From Pseudomonadota bacterium (GTDB lineage: Bacteria; Pseudomonadota; Gammaproteobacteria; Burkholderiales; Thiobacillaceae), in contig JAJYXA010000540.1 in the NCBI GenBank assembly GCA_021791235.1, positions 1-6,806 on the forward strand: 6,806 nucleotides of DNA. The letters run 5' to 3'. The notes below the pieces were generated by a model that was given only the letters and a program-made list of their open reading frames with translations, was not told the origin of the DNA and searched no databases. Numbering within the stretch: the stretch's first letter is position 1; every line of letters starts with the position of its first letter. The translations under genes and the position numbers were made by a program. Of the stretch, positions 1 through 6,225 are shown piece after piece.

Positions 1-1785
1 GTCCACCGGCATGCTCGACAAATAGCGCAGGGAGGAATAGCCGCTGCCGAAATCATCGAGCGCGATGGTGAACCCCTCCTTGCGCAGCCGGTTGAGGTTG
101 GCCGAGGCCTGGGCGATCTGGGTGATCAGCGCGGTTTCCGTCACTTCCAGCACCGGCTTGTATGCGGACAGCAGGGGGGCGAACTGCATCAGCTTGTCGT
201 TGACGCGCGCATTGACGATGCCGGGACCGGACACGTTGAGCGACGCCCCTGCGCCCTCGGGAATGCACCCTGCTTCCAGATCGCGCCGCACCCGCTCCAG
301 CACGACCAGGTCGAGCTCGCACTCCAGCCCGCGCAGTTCGATCACCGAAAAAATACTGGCCGGCATGATCAGTCCATGTTCGCCACGGATGCGCACCAGG
401 GCCTCGTAGTATTCGAACTGCAAGGTCGTCAACTCCAGCACCGGCTGATAATGCATCTCCAGCCTGCCGGGATCAGCCATCGCTTCGTAGACCGCGCTGG
501 TCTCGGCGCTCGATACCACCGCCTCCAGGCATTCGCCCATCTCCGGCGAATAGAGCGCGATCTTGCTCTGACCCGGACGCTTGGCGTAGTACATGGCGAT
601 ATCGGCCTGGCGGTGCAGACGCTGCAGCGTCTCCATCTCCACTTCGGCATCGTCGAGGCAGGCGATGCCGACGCTGACGCGGACCGGCTCCCTGACCCCG
701 TAGGCCGTAAAATCGTGGCGCAGAACCTGTTCCATGCAGCGCTCCGCCACTTGCCTGGCGTGCTCGTTATCGGCGGAAACAAGAACCGTCGCAAATTCGT
801 CCCCTCCCAGCCGGTAGAGGCGGTCCCCCGCTCTCAGCGCTGCATGCAGCGACTCGGCCAGCCCTTGAATGACCTGATCGCCGACCTGGTGCCCATAGGT
901 GTCGTTGATGGCCTTGAAGTGATCGCAGTCGAACAGCAGGAAGGCCGCTCCCAATCGGGAGTCGCCATGCGCGCGGCGCATGGCGCGCCAGTCATCGTCG
1001 AAGGCACGGCGATTCAGGATGCCCGTCAACGGGTCATGATGTGCCAGGGCCCACAATTCCTGATTCTTGTGCGCCAGGCTGACGTGCATGTCGTCGAGCT
1101 GCTGCTGGTAGTCGTTAAGCGACCGGCGGACGTTTTCGAGTTCCGCCACTGCCAGCACGCCCTGGTAAGAATCGCCAAGCTGGGCCCCCTTGCCGCGCCG
1201 CATCGTTTCGATATGGTCGGACAAGCGCCGCAGCGGTTTGGTGACCACGGATACGAGCGCCAGATAACCGATCAGGGAAACGGCGGCGATGATGGCGGCA
1301 ATTTCATAAAACGAGCGACTGATGATCTTTTCGAGCGCGTGCATCTCGGGATTGGCGACGGTGCGGAATTTCAGGGCGGACACGACGCCCTGCAGCGGGA
1401 TGCGCTCGCCCTCGCTGGCGACAACGCGCACGCTCGCCAAATCCAGATAGCGGAATTTGCGCAGCCGCTCGAGTTCCGCCTGGAAATCGAACTTGAATCC
1501 TGCGTAACCGATCAGCTGGATGCCGGCGTCATCCCGGTAAAGCGGAAAAAAGAAATACAGGTGCTCGTGCCCGAATTCATGCATCAGAAACGGCTGCATG
1601 TCCCGCGCGGCAATATGGGCCGGCATGCTGGCCTCGCCCGAGCTGTCGGCCGACAGGATGCGCCCCTGCGAATCATAGAGATCGATTGCATCGAGCGTTT
1701 CCGGGAGGATGCCCGCTGAAAGTGCGCGCGAATTGCGCCAATAGGTGTAGTAAGTCGGGTTTTCCAGTTGCTGGCGCGCCTCATC
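1..1785 (-). CDS. GGDEF-EAL cyclic-di-GMP protein, main body (5' interrupted by TGA, 3' cut by window edge)
   Basis: Membrane-bound signalling protein with diguanylate cyclase (GGDEF) and phosphodiesterase (EAL) domains. The frame is open from 1785 to 1. Numbering from the upstream ATG at 2028: a periplasmic sensor region lies at about 81-237, a second membrane helix at about 238-262 (FYEIAAIIAAVSLIGYLALV), a HAMP-like linker from about 263, then GGDEF starting near the HHDPLTG motif (D332). The active site is an intact GGDEF at 408-412, preceded at the right distance by RAGD (399-402), the RxxD inhibitory site. The EAL domain has EAL at 542-544 (YEALVR), N598 (LNVSG), E631 (VTET) and D658-D659 (DDFGSG); the later catalytic Lys lies beyond the edge. 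All visible catalytic residues are kept, so either activity is possible. The frame continues without shift into the N-terminal fragment at 1786-2028, so this is one gene split by a stop. The first in-frame ATG after the stop is at 1624-1626 and would omit the first membrane helix. Confidence 0.9.
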
Positions 1786-2028
1786 TCACTGCATCAGGGC
1801 CTGGGCAGCGCTTTTTGCCTGCTGCGCGAGCAGCACGATCGCCTCGTCGAGTTCCTGAAGGGCGAGCTTTTCGTCGGATTGAGTAATCTGCTCCCTGAGG
1901 CGGGCGGTGTCGTGAAAAACAAAGCCTGCAAGAACCCCCAGCGCGGCCACCGTCACGAAGAAAAGCATCAGCGCATACTGGGCTATCGGCCTCGGCGCAA
2001 GTCGCGCCCGCATGGAAGGGAGACGCAT
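1786..2028 (-). pseudogene. N-terminal fragment of the GGDEF-EAL gene, ending at an in-frame TGA
   Basis: This 80-residue frame begins with ATG at 2026-2028, two bases after the TGA that would end the frame-corrected hydrolase. It has basic residues, one membrane helix at about 16-38 (YALMLFFVTVAALGVLAGFVF) and a helical periplasmic stretch ending ALMQ, then TGA. The next codon continues the same frame as DEARQQLENPTYYTYW and on to GGDEF and EAL. The fragment supplies exactly the missing first transmembrane helix of a two-helix periplasmic sensor, so it is the start of the downstream gene and not a separate small protein. A TGG-to-TGA change (Trp to stop) would explain it. Whether it is a real mutation or a base-calling error cannot be told from one sequence. 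Confidence 0.8.
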
Positions 2029-2050
2029 CGTCAGCGCCCCGGCAACGCCT

Positions 2051-2893
2051 TCAGCACGGCTTCCTGAAGATCGAACTCGTACTGGTTGCGAAGAAGTGCG
2101 AGGCGCCGGGAATCACGCGCACGGCGATACCGCGCGAAGCCAGTTTTTCCACCCAGTCGGGTCCCATGCGGTCATCCCTGCCCCCCATCACGACCTCGGC
2201 CGGCACCGGGGATTTCGCAAGGGAATCGAGGATACTGCTTCGGCTGATCTCCATGTAGGAAAGCAGGGCGCCAGGCGGACTGACATATTTCCTGCAATGT
2301 CCGAATTCAGCCTCGGCCAGCGAAGCGACACCACGCGCCACGCGATCGCGCAATTCCTGCGCAAGCCGGGCCCGCTTCTGGGCGCTCTGTTTCGCCTCCA
2401 CATCGATCAGGCTGATCATCAGCGCCTGTTTCACCGCATGTGCCGGCGTGCGGCTCAGATAAGCAAGCAGCTGCACATTGCCGAAGCTGTGCCCCACCAG
2501 AATGATGCGCGAATGCTCTTTCTGCGTCAGCCAGTTCACCCAGAGCGCGATCTCTGCCACATCGTCGTCCAGCGTATGCAGATGGATCGCCTCGCAAGGC
2601 AGGCTTCTGTTGCGGCGCGAAATCCCCAGCGAAAGCGTGGGCGCCACGACCGTATAGCCGGCCGTGGACAGCGCCTCCATGATGCTGGCGACGGTGGGAA
2701 ACGCCCGGGTCTGAAGAAAACCATGCAGGACGAGCACCCCGGGCATGCCTTTTTCCCCCGCATGAAAGTCTGCGCTGGCCATCCTGCCGGACGGAAGCCT
2801 GGCCTCGACTCCCCTGCCCTGATTCGCAGAGGACGGCAGGGAGATCACCCAGCTGGCCAAGGCCGCCAGCAGCAGTGAGAGGGGTCGTTTCAT
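2051..2893 (-). CDS. Exported alpha/beta hydrolase with probable frameshift near its C-terminus
   Basis: Alpha/beta-hydrolase fold enzyme of unknown substrate. From ATG 2891-2893 it is 280 residues. A signal peptide (MKRPLSLLLAALASWVISLP, cleavage likely after SSA at 21-23) sends it to the periplasm. Visible motifs: oxyanion-hole HGF (57-59), nucleophile elbow GHSFG with Ser136, an acid Asp at 240 or 241 (GGRDDR) and His266 (GASHFF), so the triad is complete. The start is chosen over an ATG 51 bases upstream because AAGGA sits five bases before it and the signal peptide begins there. The last residues (TSTSSIFRKPC) look unlike a hydrolase C-terminus. In the neighbouring frame the same DNA reads NQYEFDLQEAVLKALPGR and stops at 2031-2033. 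Restoring one base near 2086 would give about 287 residues and a stop two bases before the GGDEF-EAL ATG. A two-gene transcript with that gene is likely. Confidence 0.85.
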   Translation of the reverse strand: MKRPLSLLLAALASWVISLPSSANQGRGVEARLPSGRMASADFHAGEKGMPGVLVLHGFLQTRAFPTVASIMEALSTAGYTVVAPTLSLGISRRNRSLPCEAIHLHTLDDDVAEIALWVNWLTQKEHSRIILVGHSFGNVQLLAYLSRTPAHAVKQALMISLIDVEAKQSAQKRARLAQELRDRVARGVASLAEAEFGHCRKYVSPPGALLSYMEISRSSILDSLAKSPVPAEVVMGGRDDRMGPDWVEKLASRGIAVRVIPGASHFFATSTSSIFRKPC

Positions 2894-2898
2894 GGCGA

Positions 2899-2903
2899 TC
2901 CTT
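2899..2903 (-). promoter_or_regulatory. Ribosome binding site of the hydrolase gene
   Basis: On the minus strand AAGGA is followed by five bases and then ATG (2891-2893). It decides between this start and the longer reading frame beginning at 2944, which would put 17 residues in front of the signal peptide. Confidence 0.6.
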
Positions 2904-2942
2904 AGGCAGGGCGAAGTTCTCAGGCTTGACAGAATAATCGGC

Positions 2943-2964
2943 AAAATGGCTCAAAGCTTGAGCC
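2943..2964 (-). terminator. Possible intrinsic terminator after the qmcA cluster
   Basis: Minus strand GGCTCAAGCTTTGAGCC forms a perfect 7-bp stem with a 3-base loop, followed by A and TTTT. It lies about 130 bases past the qmcA stop and 54 bases before the hydrolase ATG, a sensible place to separate the two transcripts. The T-run is short and the stem only moderately GC-rich, so it may be weak. The rest of 2894-3096 shows no gene and no promoter I could call with confidence. Confidence 0.4.
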
Positions 2965-3096
2965 GGACAACGCCGCCCCAACGCGGGATGACCGCACCCC
3001 GCAGCCGGGCTGGCGTCCCCTTCTTTGCCTGGACTTCGCCGCTATTTTGGCAGGCGGGGACCGCCACGCACCTTACCCCTCGCCGTCAAGATGGCC

Positions 3097-4026
3097 TCAG
3101 GATCGCGTCTTCGCCGCCCCGTCCTGGGACTTCACCACGCTCATCGCCCCCGCGATCAGCGAACTGATATCCGCCATGTTCGAAGGCACGATCAGGGTGT
3201 TGCCGGCCCTGGCGATGCCGGCGAAGGCCTCGACGTACTTTTCCGCCACTTTCAGGTTCACCGCCTGCATGCCGCCGGGCAGTTCGACAGCACGCGCGAC
3301 GCGGGCGATGGCTTCGGCGTTGGCGGCGGCGATGGCCTTGATCGCTTCGGCCTCGCCCTGCGCGACGTTGATCGCCGCCTGCATCTCGCCTTCCGACTGC
3401 TGGATCGCCGCATTGCGCTCGCCGGTCGCGATGTTGATCTGCTCCTGCATGCGTCCTTCCGACGAGGCGATCAACGCGCGCTTCTCGCGTTCGGCGGTAA
3501 TCTGGCGCTGCATCGCGTGGAGAATCTCCTTCGGCGGCGTCAGGTCCTTGATCTCGTAGCGCAGCACCTTGACGCCCCAGTTGGTCGACGCCTCGTTGAG
3601 CGCCATCACCACGCCGCGGTTGATCTCCTCGCGCTCCTCGAAGGTGCGGTCGAGTTCCATGCGGCCGATCAGCGAGCGCAGCGTGGTCTGCGCCAGCTGC
3701 GATACCGCCGAGATGTAGTCGCTCGAGCCGTAGGACGCCATCTTCGGATCGGTGACCTGGAAGTACAGGATGCCGTCGACCGCCAGCTGGGTATTGTCGC
3801 GGGTGATGCAGACCTGGCTCGGCACGTCGAGCGGGATTTCCTTCAGCGAATGCTTGTAGGCGACGGTGTCGATGAAAGGGATGACCAGGTTGAGGCCGGG
3901 GCCGAGCACCGCGTGGAACTTGCCGAGGCGTTCGACCACCCAGGCGTTCTGCTGCGGCACCACGCGCACTCCTTTGGCGACGACAATGGCGATGACGATA
4001 AGAATGACGAGTGCGACGATGTCCAT
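3097..4026 (-). CDS. qmcA: QmcA-type SPFH/stomatin-family membrane protein
   Basis: A 309-residue SPFH (band 7/stomatin) protein, close in length to E. coli QmcA (about 305). Such proteins oligomerise on the membrane and organise microdomains, often with an NfeD partner. Residues 1-18 (MDIVALVILIVIAIVVAK) are a membrane anchor. The SPFH domain spans about 20-185, with the recognisable VPQQNAWVVERLGKF, GPGLNLVIPFID, and later VLRYEIKDLTPPKEI segments. A charged Ala/Glu-rich helical region follows (about 185-245, with repeated GE.. and EAEAIK elements), predicted to be coiled coil, and then the stomatin-like segment LPGGMQAVNLKVAEKYVEAF. The gene starts 16 bases after the NfeD gene stop, with GGGAG eight bases before the ATG. 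The NfeD-SPFH pairing strongly supports the assignment. No truncation is seen. Confidence 0.95.
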   Translation of the reverse strand: MDIVALVILIVIAIVVAKGVRVVPQQNAWVVERLGKFHAVLGPGLNLVIPFIDTVAYKHSLKEIPLDVPSQVCITRDNTQLAVDGILYFQVTDPKMASYGSSDYISAVSQLAQTTLRSLIGRMELDRTFEEREEINRGVVMALNEASTNWGVKVLRYEIKDLTPPKEILHAMQRQITAEREKRALIASSEGRMQEQINIATGERNAAIQQSEGEMQAAINVAQGEAEAIKAIAAANAEAIARVARAVELPGGMQAVNLKVAEKYVEAFAGIARAGNTLIVPSNMADISSLIAGAMSVVKSQDGAAKTRS

Positions 4027-4034
4027 TTGTTTTT

Positions 4035-4039
4035 CTCCC
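4035..4039 (-). promoter_or_regulatory. Ribosome binding site of qmcA
   Basis: GGGAG on the minus strand, eight bases upstream of the qmcA ATG and just after the NfeD gene stop codon. Confidence 0.6.
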
Positions 4040-4042
4040 TGA

Positions 4043-4450
4043 TTAATTGCCCAGAACCAGCGTATTGCCCCGGACGGCCCGGATCACCAGCGGGCGCGTG
4101 CTGTCGACGCCGGCCGATTCGGCTTCGGCGTCCCACAGCGCGCCGCGGTATTTGACCTGGCCGCGGCCGTCCTGCCAGGACTCGATCTGCACGGTCTGGC
4201 CGATGTCGAGATCCTGCACGGTGGATTCAGGCTGCCCGGTTCCCCGTTTCCAGCGGCGCAAGGCCAGCGTGCCCAGCACGGCGATCACGCCCGCCGTCAC
4301 AAGTTGCGCCAGCAGGCCAGCCCCGAGCCAGGCGGCCAGTCCTGCAGCTGCCGCGGCCAGGCCATACACCAACAGATAGAAGGTGCCGCTGGTGAGCTCC
4401 ACTCCCACCAGCACCGCCGCCAGAATCCACCACCCCGCATACGCCTGCAT
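4043..4450 (-). CDS. Short NfeD-family membrane protein (YbbJ type)
   Basis: A 135-residue protein with the layout of short NfeD proteins: hydrophobic helices over about 5-65 (WWILAAVLVGVEL, LVYGLAAAAAGLAAWLGAG, LVTAGVIAVLGTLAL), then a basic RRWKRG turn and a C-terminal OB-fold-like domain at about 78-135 (DLDIGQTVQIESW, GRGQVKYRGALWDAEAES, VRGNTLVLGN). It lacks the ClpP-like protease domain of long NfeD proteins. Family members act beside SPFH proteins in the membrane, and here it lies directly upstream of qmcA, as ybbJ lies beside qmcA in E. coli. It begins nine bases after the stop of the second TPM gene. Substrate or partner beyond the SPFH protein is not known from sequence. Confidence 0.93.
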   Translation of the reverse strand: MQAYAGWWILAAVLVGVELTSGTFYLLVYGLAAAAAGLAAWLGAGLLAQLVTAGVIAVLGTLALRRWKRGTGQPESTVQDLDIGQTVQIESWQDGRGQVKYRGALWDAEAESAGVDSTRPLVIRAVRGNTLVLGN

Positions 4451-4455
4451 CTCGT

Positions 4456-4461
4456 CTCCTC
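4456..4461 (-). promoter_or_regulatory. Shine-Dalgarno of the NfeD gene, overlapping the upstream stop
   Basis: On the minus strand the TGA of the second TPM gene runs into GAGGAG, five bases before the NfeD ATG (TGAGGAGACGAGATG). The overlap suggests translational coupling between the two genes. Confidence 0.65.
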
Positions 4462-4963
4462 ACAAAATAACGGGCTGGTTCGCCAGTTCGTCTGGATTAT
4501 GCCCCGCAGGTGGAAAATGCGCCGCCAGCAAATCGCCGATCCGGGCAATGCCGGCAAGCGCGCCCTGTTCGAACTGGCCGTTGCGGAACGCGGCTTCCAT
4601 CGTTTGCGCCACCTGCTCCCATGTGCCCGCCTCGACCCGCGCGGCGATGCCGCGGTCGGCGACGATCTCGATGTCGTGATCGGCGAGCAACAGATAAACC
4701 AGCACGCCGCTGTTGTGTTCGGTATCCCACACGCGCAGGTCGGAAAACACCTCGATCGCGCGTTCGCGCCCGCGCACGCCGCGCCACACGCGCCCCGGCG
4801 CGAGGCTGTTCTCGATGGCGAAGCGGATTTCCCCGCTGTGGCGCGTTTCGGATGCGCGGATCGCGGCCTCGATCGCATCGAGCGTGGCCTGCGGAAACGC
4901 GCGCCGCCACGCCCACGGCGGCATGAAGAGATGCCTGAACCAGCGCCTGATCCTAAGAACCAT
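4460..4963 (-). CDS. Second TPM-domain protein (TLP18.3/Psb32/MOLO-1 family), short form
   Basis: A 167-residue TPM-domain protein. The start at ATG 4961-4963 (MVLRIRRWFRHLF) is preferred because a basic, Trp-rich N-terminus leading to RRAFPQATLDAIEAAI looks like the usual opening of this subfamily; a longer frame from 5020 would add 19 residues read out of the repeat flank. The TPM domain runs from about 25 to 150: SGEIRFAIE, then VFSDLRVWDTEHNSGVLVYL, then ADHDIEIVADRGIAARV and a helical end. There is no signal peptide and no glycine-rich tail, unlike the first TPM gene, so it may be cytoplasmic or peripheral at the membrane. TPM proteins are linked to phosphatase or membrane-protein roles in some organisms; the bacterial function is not settled. 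No clear Shine-Dalgarno precedes the ATG. REP copy A begins (nearest base 5004) only 40 bases upstream, so its original leader may have been disturbed. Confidence 0.88.
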   Translation of the reverse strand: MVLRIRRWFRHLFMPPWAWRRAFPQATLDAIEAAIRASETRHSGEIRFAIENSLAPGRVWRGVRGRERAIEVFSDLRVWDTEHNSGVLVYLLLADHDIEIVADRGIAARVEAGTWEQVAQTMEAAFRNGQFEQGALAGIARIGDLLAAHFPPAGHNPDELANQPVIL

Positions 4964-5003
4964 AGCTGGGCGCACTCGATGGTGCGTTTGTGGGTGTGGC
5001 TGC

Positions 5004-5047
5004 CGCATGCGATTCCACACGGGCTTCAGCCCGTGGTGGATCGGAGT
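5004..5047 (+). repeat. REP-like palindrome, copy A
   Basis: A 44-base element: flank CGCATGCGAT, hairpin with apical stem CACGGGCT/AGCCCGTG and loop TC (5017-5034), and tail TCGGAGT (5041-5047). Below the apical stem is an unpaired G on the 3' side, a 4-bp stem TCCA/TGGA, an unpaired pyrimidine on the 5' side and a CGA/TCG pair. Copy B at 6156-6199 has the same length and architecture on the opposite strand. Such dispersed extragenic palindromes are usually mobilised by RAYT (REP-associated tyrosine) transposases; none is in this window. Confidence 0.85.
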
Positions 5048-5217
5048 CCTTTAGGGCGAAGCAACGAGGCGGCAGGCCGGCGCCTGCAACGAGGCGCGAG
5101 AGCGGAGTCGTTGCCGCTTTAGCGGCTTTACGAATCCGGCCTACCCCTTGCGGGTACAAAGGCAGGCGCGCACACGGACGTGCCAGCGAGTGCGTAGCGC
5201 CCTCACCTGACAGGTGA
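5048..5217. repeat. Cluster of hairpins and an 11-base direct repeat in the 337-base gap
   Basis: The gap between the two TPM genes (4964-5300) holds no convincing gene. Following REP copy A are: GCAACGAGGCG twice (5061-5071 and 5086-5096), with a palindrome between them (stem GCAGGC/GCCTGC, 5072-5087); GCCGCTTTAGCGGC (5113-5126), extended outside by TCGT/ACGA; TACCC/GGGTA (5142-5156); and TCACCT/AGGTGA (5203-5217). The short sequence CGGAGT occurs after REP A and again at 5103-5108. The spacing resembles a compound REP array (BIME). 5218-5300 is lower in GC and shows no structure I can name. Confidence 0.6.
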
Positions 5218-5300
5218 ATCGTATCGAAGAGGAGCAGGCCAATTTTCATAAAAGCCTCATTAAGACAGCAAGCGATCAACTGTGGTTTTTAGGATCGTGT

Positions 5301-6218
5301 TCACCATGAGCCCGATGCGCCTCCGCCGCCGAATCCGCCGCCGCCCCCGCCCCAGGAACCGCCGCCGAATCCGCCTCCCCTGCCGAATCCACCTCCGCCA
5401 CTGGTCCAGCCGCCGCCGTGGCGGAATCCCGATGCCACCCCGGCAAACACGAACACGGCAATGAACAGCAGCACCGGCGTGAAGCCCAGCAGCATCGCGC
5501 CCACCGCCCCGCTGCCGAGCGCGGCGATCCCGCCGGCGGCCGGACGGCTCATCAGCATGGAGAGCAGCCAGCCTGCGACGATGCCGCCGACGACGAGCAT
5601 GACGAAGGAACCATCGTCCCCGCTGCTGCCCGCCTCGCTGGGCGGCGGCAGCGACTCGCCCTCGATCAGCCGCATCAGCTGCTGCACGCCCGCGTCGATG
5701 CCGCCGTAGAAATCCCCCGCCTTGAAATAGGGCGTGATGGTTTCGGCGATCACCCGCTTGGCGATGGCGTCCGGGATCGCGCCCTCCAGCCCGTAGCCGA
5801 CTTCCAGCCGCAGCGTGCGGTCGTCCCTGGCGACGATCAGGATCACCCCGTCGTCGATTTTTTCGCGGCCGATTTTCCATTGCTCGGCGACGCGGATGCC
5901 GAACTGGGCAATGTCCTCGGGCTGGGTGGTCGGCACGATCAGCACGGCAATCTGGCTGCCCTTCTGCGCCTCGAAGGCGGCCAGCTTGCTTTCCAGTGCG
6001 GCAACTTGTTCGGCGCTGAGCGTGGCGGTCAGGTCGGTGACACGGCGCGACAGGTCGGGCACCGCCACCTGGGCCCAGGCGGACAGCGCAAACAGCAACA
6101 GAAGGAGGCCGGACGCGAAGCGCCCCACAAGGGGATCTCGATGCCCCTTGTGGGTACTCCGACTTTCCATGGGCTGAAGCCCATGAAAGGTCGTATGCGT
6201 CCGGAGCAGCCGGTTCAT
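5301..6218 (-). CDS. YgcG-type TPM-domain envelope protein with glycine-rich tail; signal peptide extended by a repeat
   Basis: A 305-residue protein. Hydrophobic core GLLLLLFALSAWA (37-49) with an AWA cleavage motif before Q50 marks a signal peptide. The TPM domain is about 54-188 (VPDLSRRVTDLTATLS, DDGVILIVARDDRTLRLEVG, GYGLEGAIPD, YFKAGDFYGGIDAGV). Two or three membrane helices follow (about 205-264), then a Gly/Phe/Trp-rich tail (266-305) ending ASGSW, typical of YgcG-like proteins. The gene starts seven bases after the lemA stop, and lemA-TPM is a common pair. Residues 7-32 are encoded by REP copy B and an adjoining hairpin (6123-6200). Removing these 26 codons joins MNRLLR to RFASGLLLLL and leaves a normal-looking signal peptide, so an in-frame insertion is inferred. 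A GTG at 6126-6128, at the end of the repeat, could serve as an alternative start. The family role is uncertain. Confidence 0.9.
   Translation of the reverse strand: MNRLLRTHTTFHGLQPMESRSTHKGHRDPLVGRFASGLLLLLFALSAWAQVAVPDLSRRVTDLTATLSAEQVAALESKLAAFEAQKGSQIAVLIVPTTQPEDIAQFGIRVAEQWKIGREKIDDGVILIVARDDRTLRLEVGYGLEGAIPDAIAKRVIAETITPYFKAGDFYGGIDAGVQQLMRLIEGESLPPPSEAGSSGDDGSFVMLVVGGIVAGWLLSMLMSRPAAGGIAALGSGAVGAMLLGFTPVLLFIAVFVFAGVASGFRHGGGWTSGGGGFGRGGGFGGGSWGGGGGGFGGGGASGSW
6124..6154. repeat. Perfect 11-bp hairpin beside REP copy B, inside the TPM gene
   Basis: CCCACAAGGGG (6124-6134) and CCCCTTGTGGG (6144-6154) are exact inverted repeats around a 9-base loop. It abuts REP copy B by one base, and both lie within the inferred 78-base insertion. 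It resembles the second arm of a compound REP element. Confidence 0.75.
6156..6199 (-). repeat. REP-like palindrome, copy B, inside the signal-peptide region of the TPM gene
   Basis: On the minus strand: flank CGCATACGAC, apical stem CATGGGCT/AGCCCATG with loop TC, unpaired G, lower stem CTTT/AAAG, and tail TCGGAGT. It matches copy A at 32 of 44 positions without gaps. Position by position the lower stem is changed on both sides so pairing is kept, as is one pair of the apical stem (C-G in A, T-A in B). It is translated as residues 7-21 of the TPM protein. Confidence 0.85.
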
Positions 6219-6225
6219 CCGGAGA

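Noticed and set aside
376..1719. A 447-codon plus-strand open frame
   Set aside because: Its codons are in exact register with the reverse complement of the GGDEF-EAL gene, whose minus-strand translation has all the family motifs; GC-rich codon bias keeps the antisense frame open.
1744..1788. Selenocysteine or other recoding at the in-frame TGA
   Set aside because: I see no stable hairpin directly after the TGA that would act as a bacterial SECIS element, and nothing suggests a catalytic Cys/Sec at this place in a sensor domain.
2926..2931. TTGACA as a plus-strand -35 box
   Set aside because: No acceptable -10 box follows at 16-18 bases, and no plus-strand gene lies downstream.
3025..4155. 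A 376-codon plus-strand open frame
   Set aside because: It is antisense to qmcA, and its His/Arg/Asp-rich composition has no recognisable domain.
5004..5217. CRISPR array
   Set aside because: The repeats are few, of different sequence and irregularly spaced, and there are no unique spacers of constant length.
5309..5420. GC-rich low-complexity stretch as a possible repeat element
   Set aside because: It is the coding sequence of the glycine-rich tail of the TPM protein, which is normal for YgcG-like proteins.
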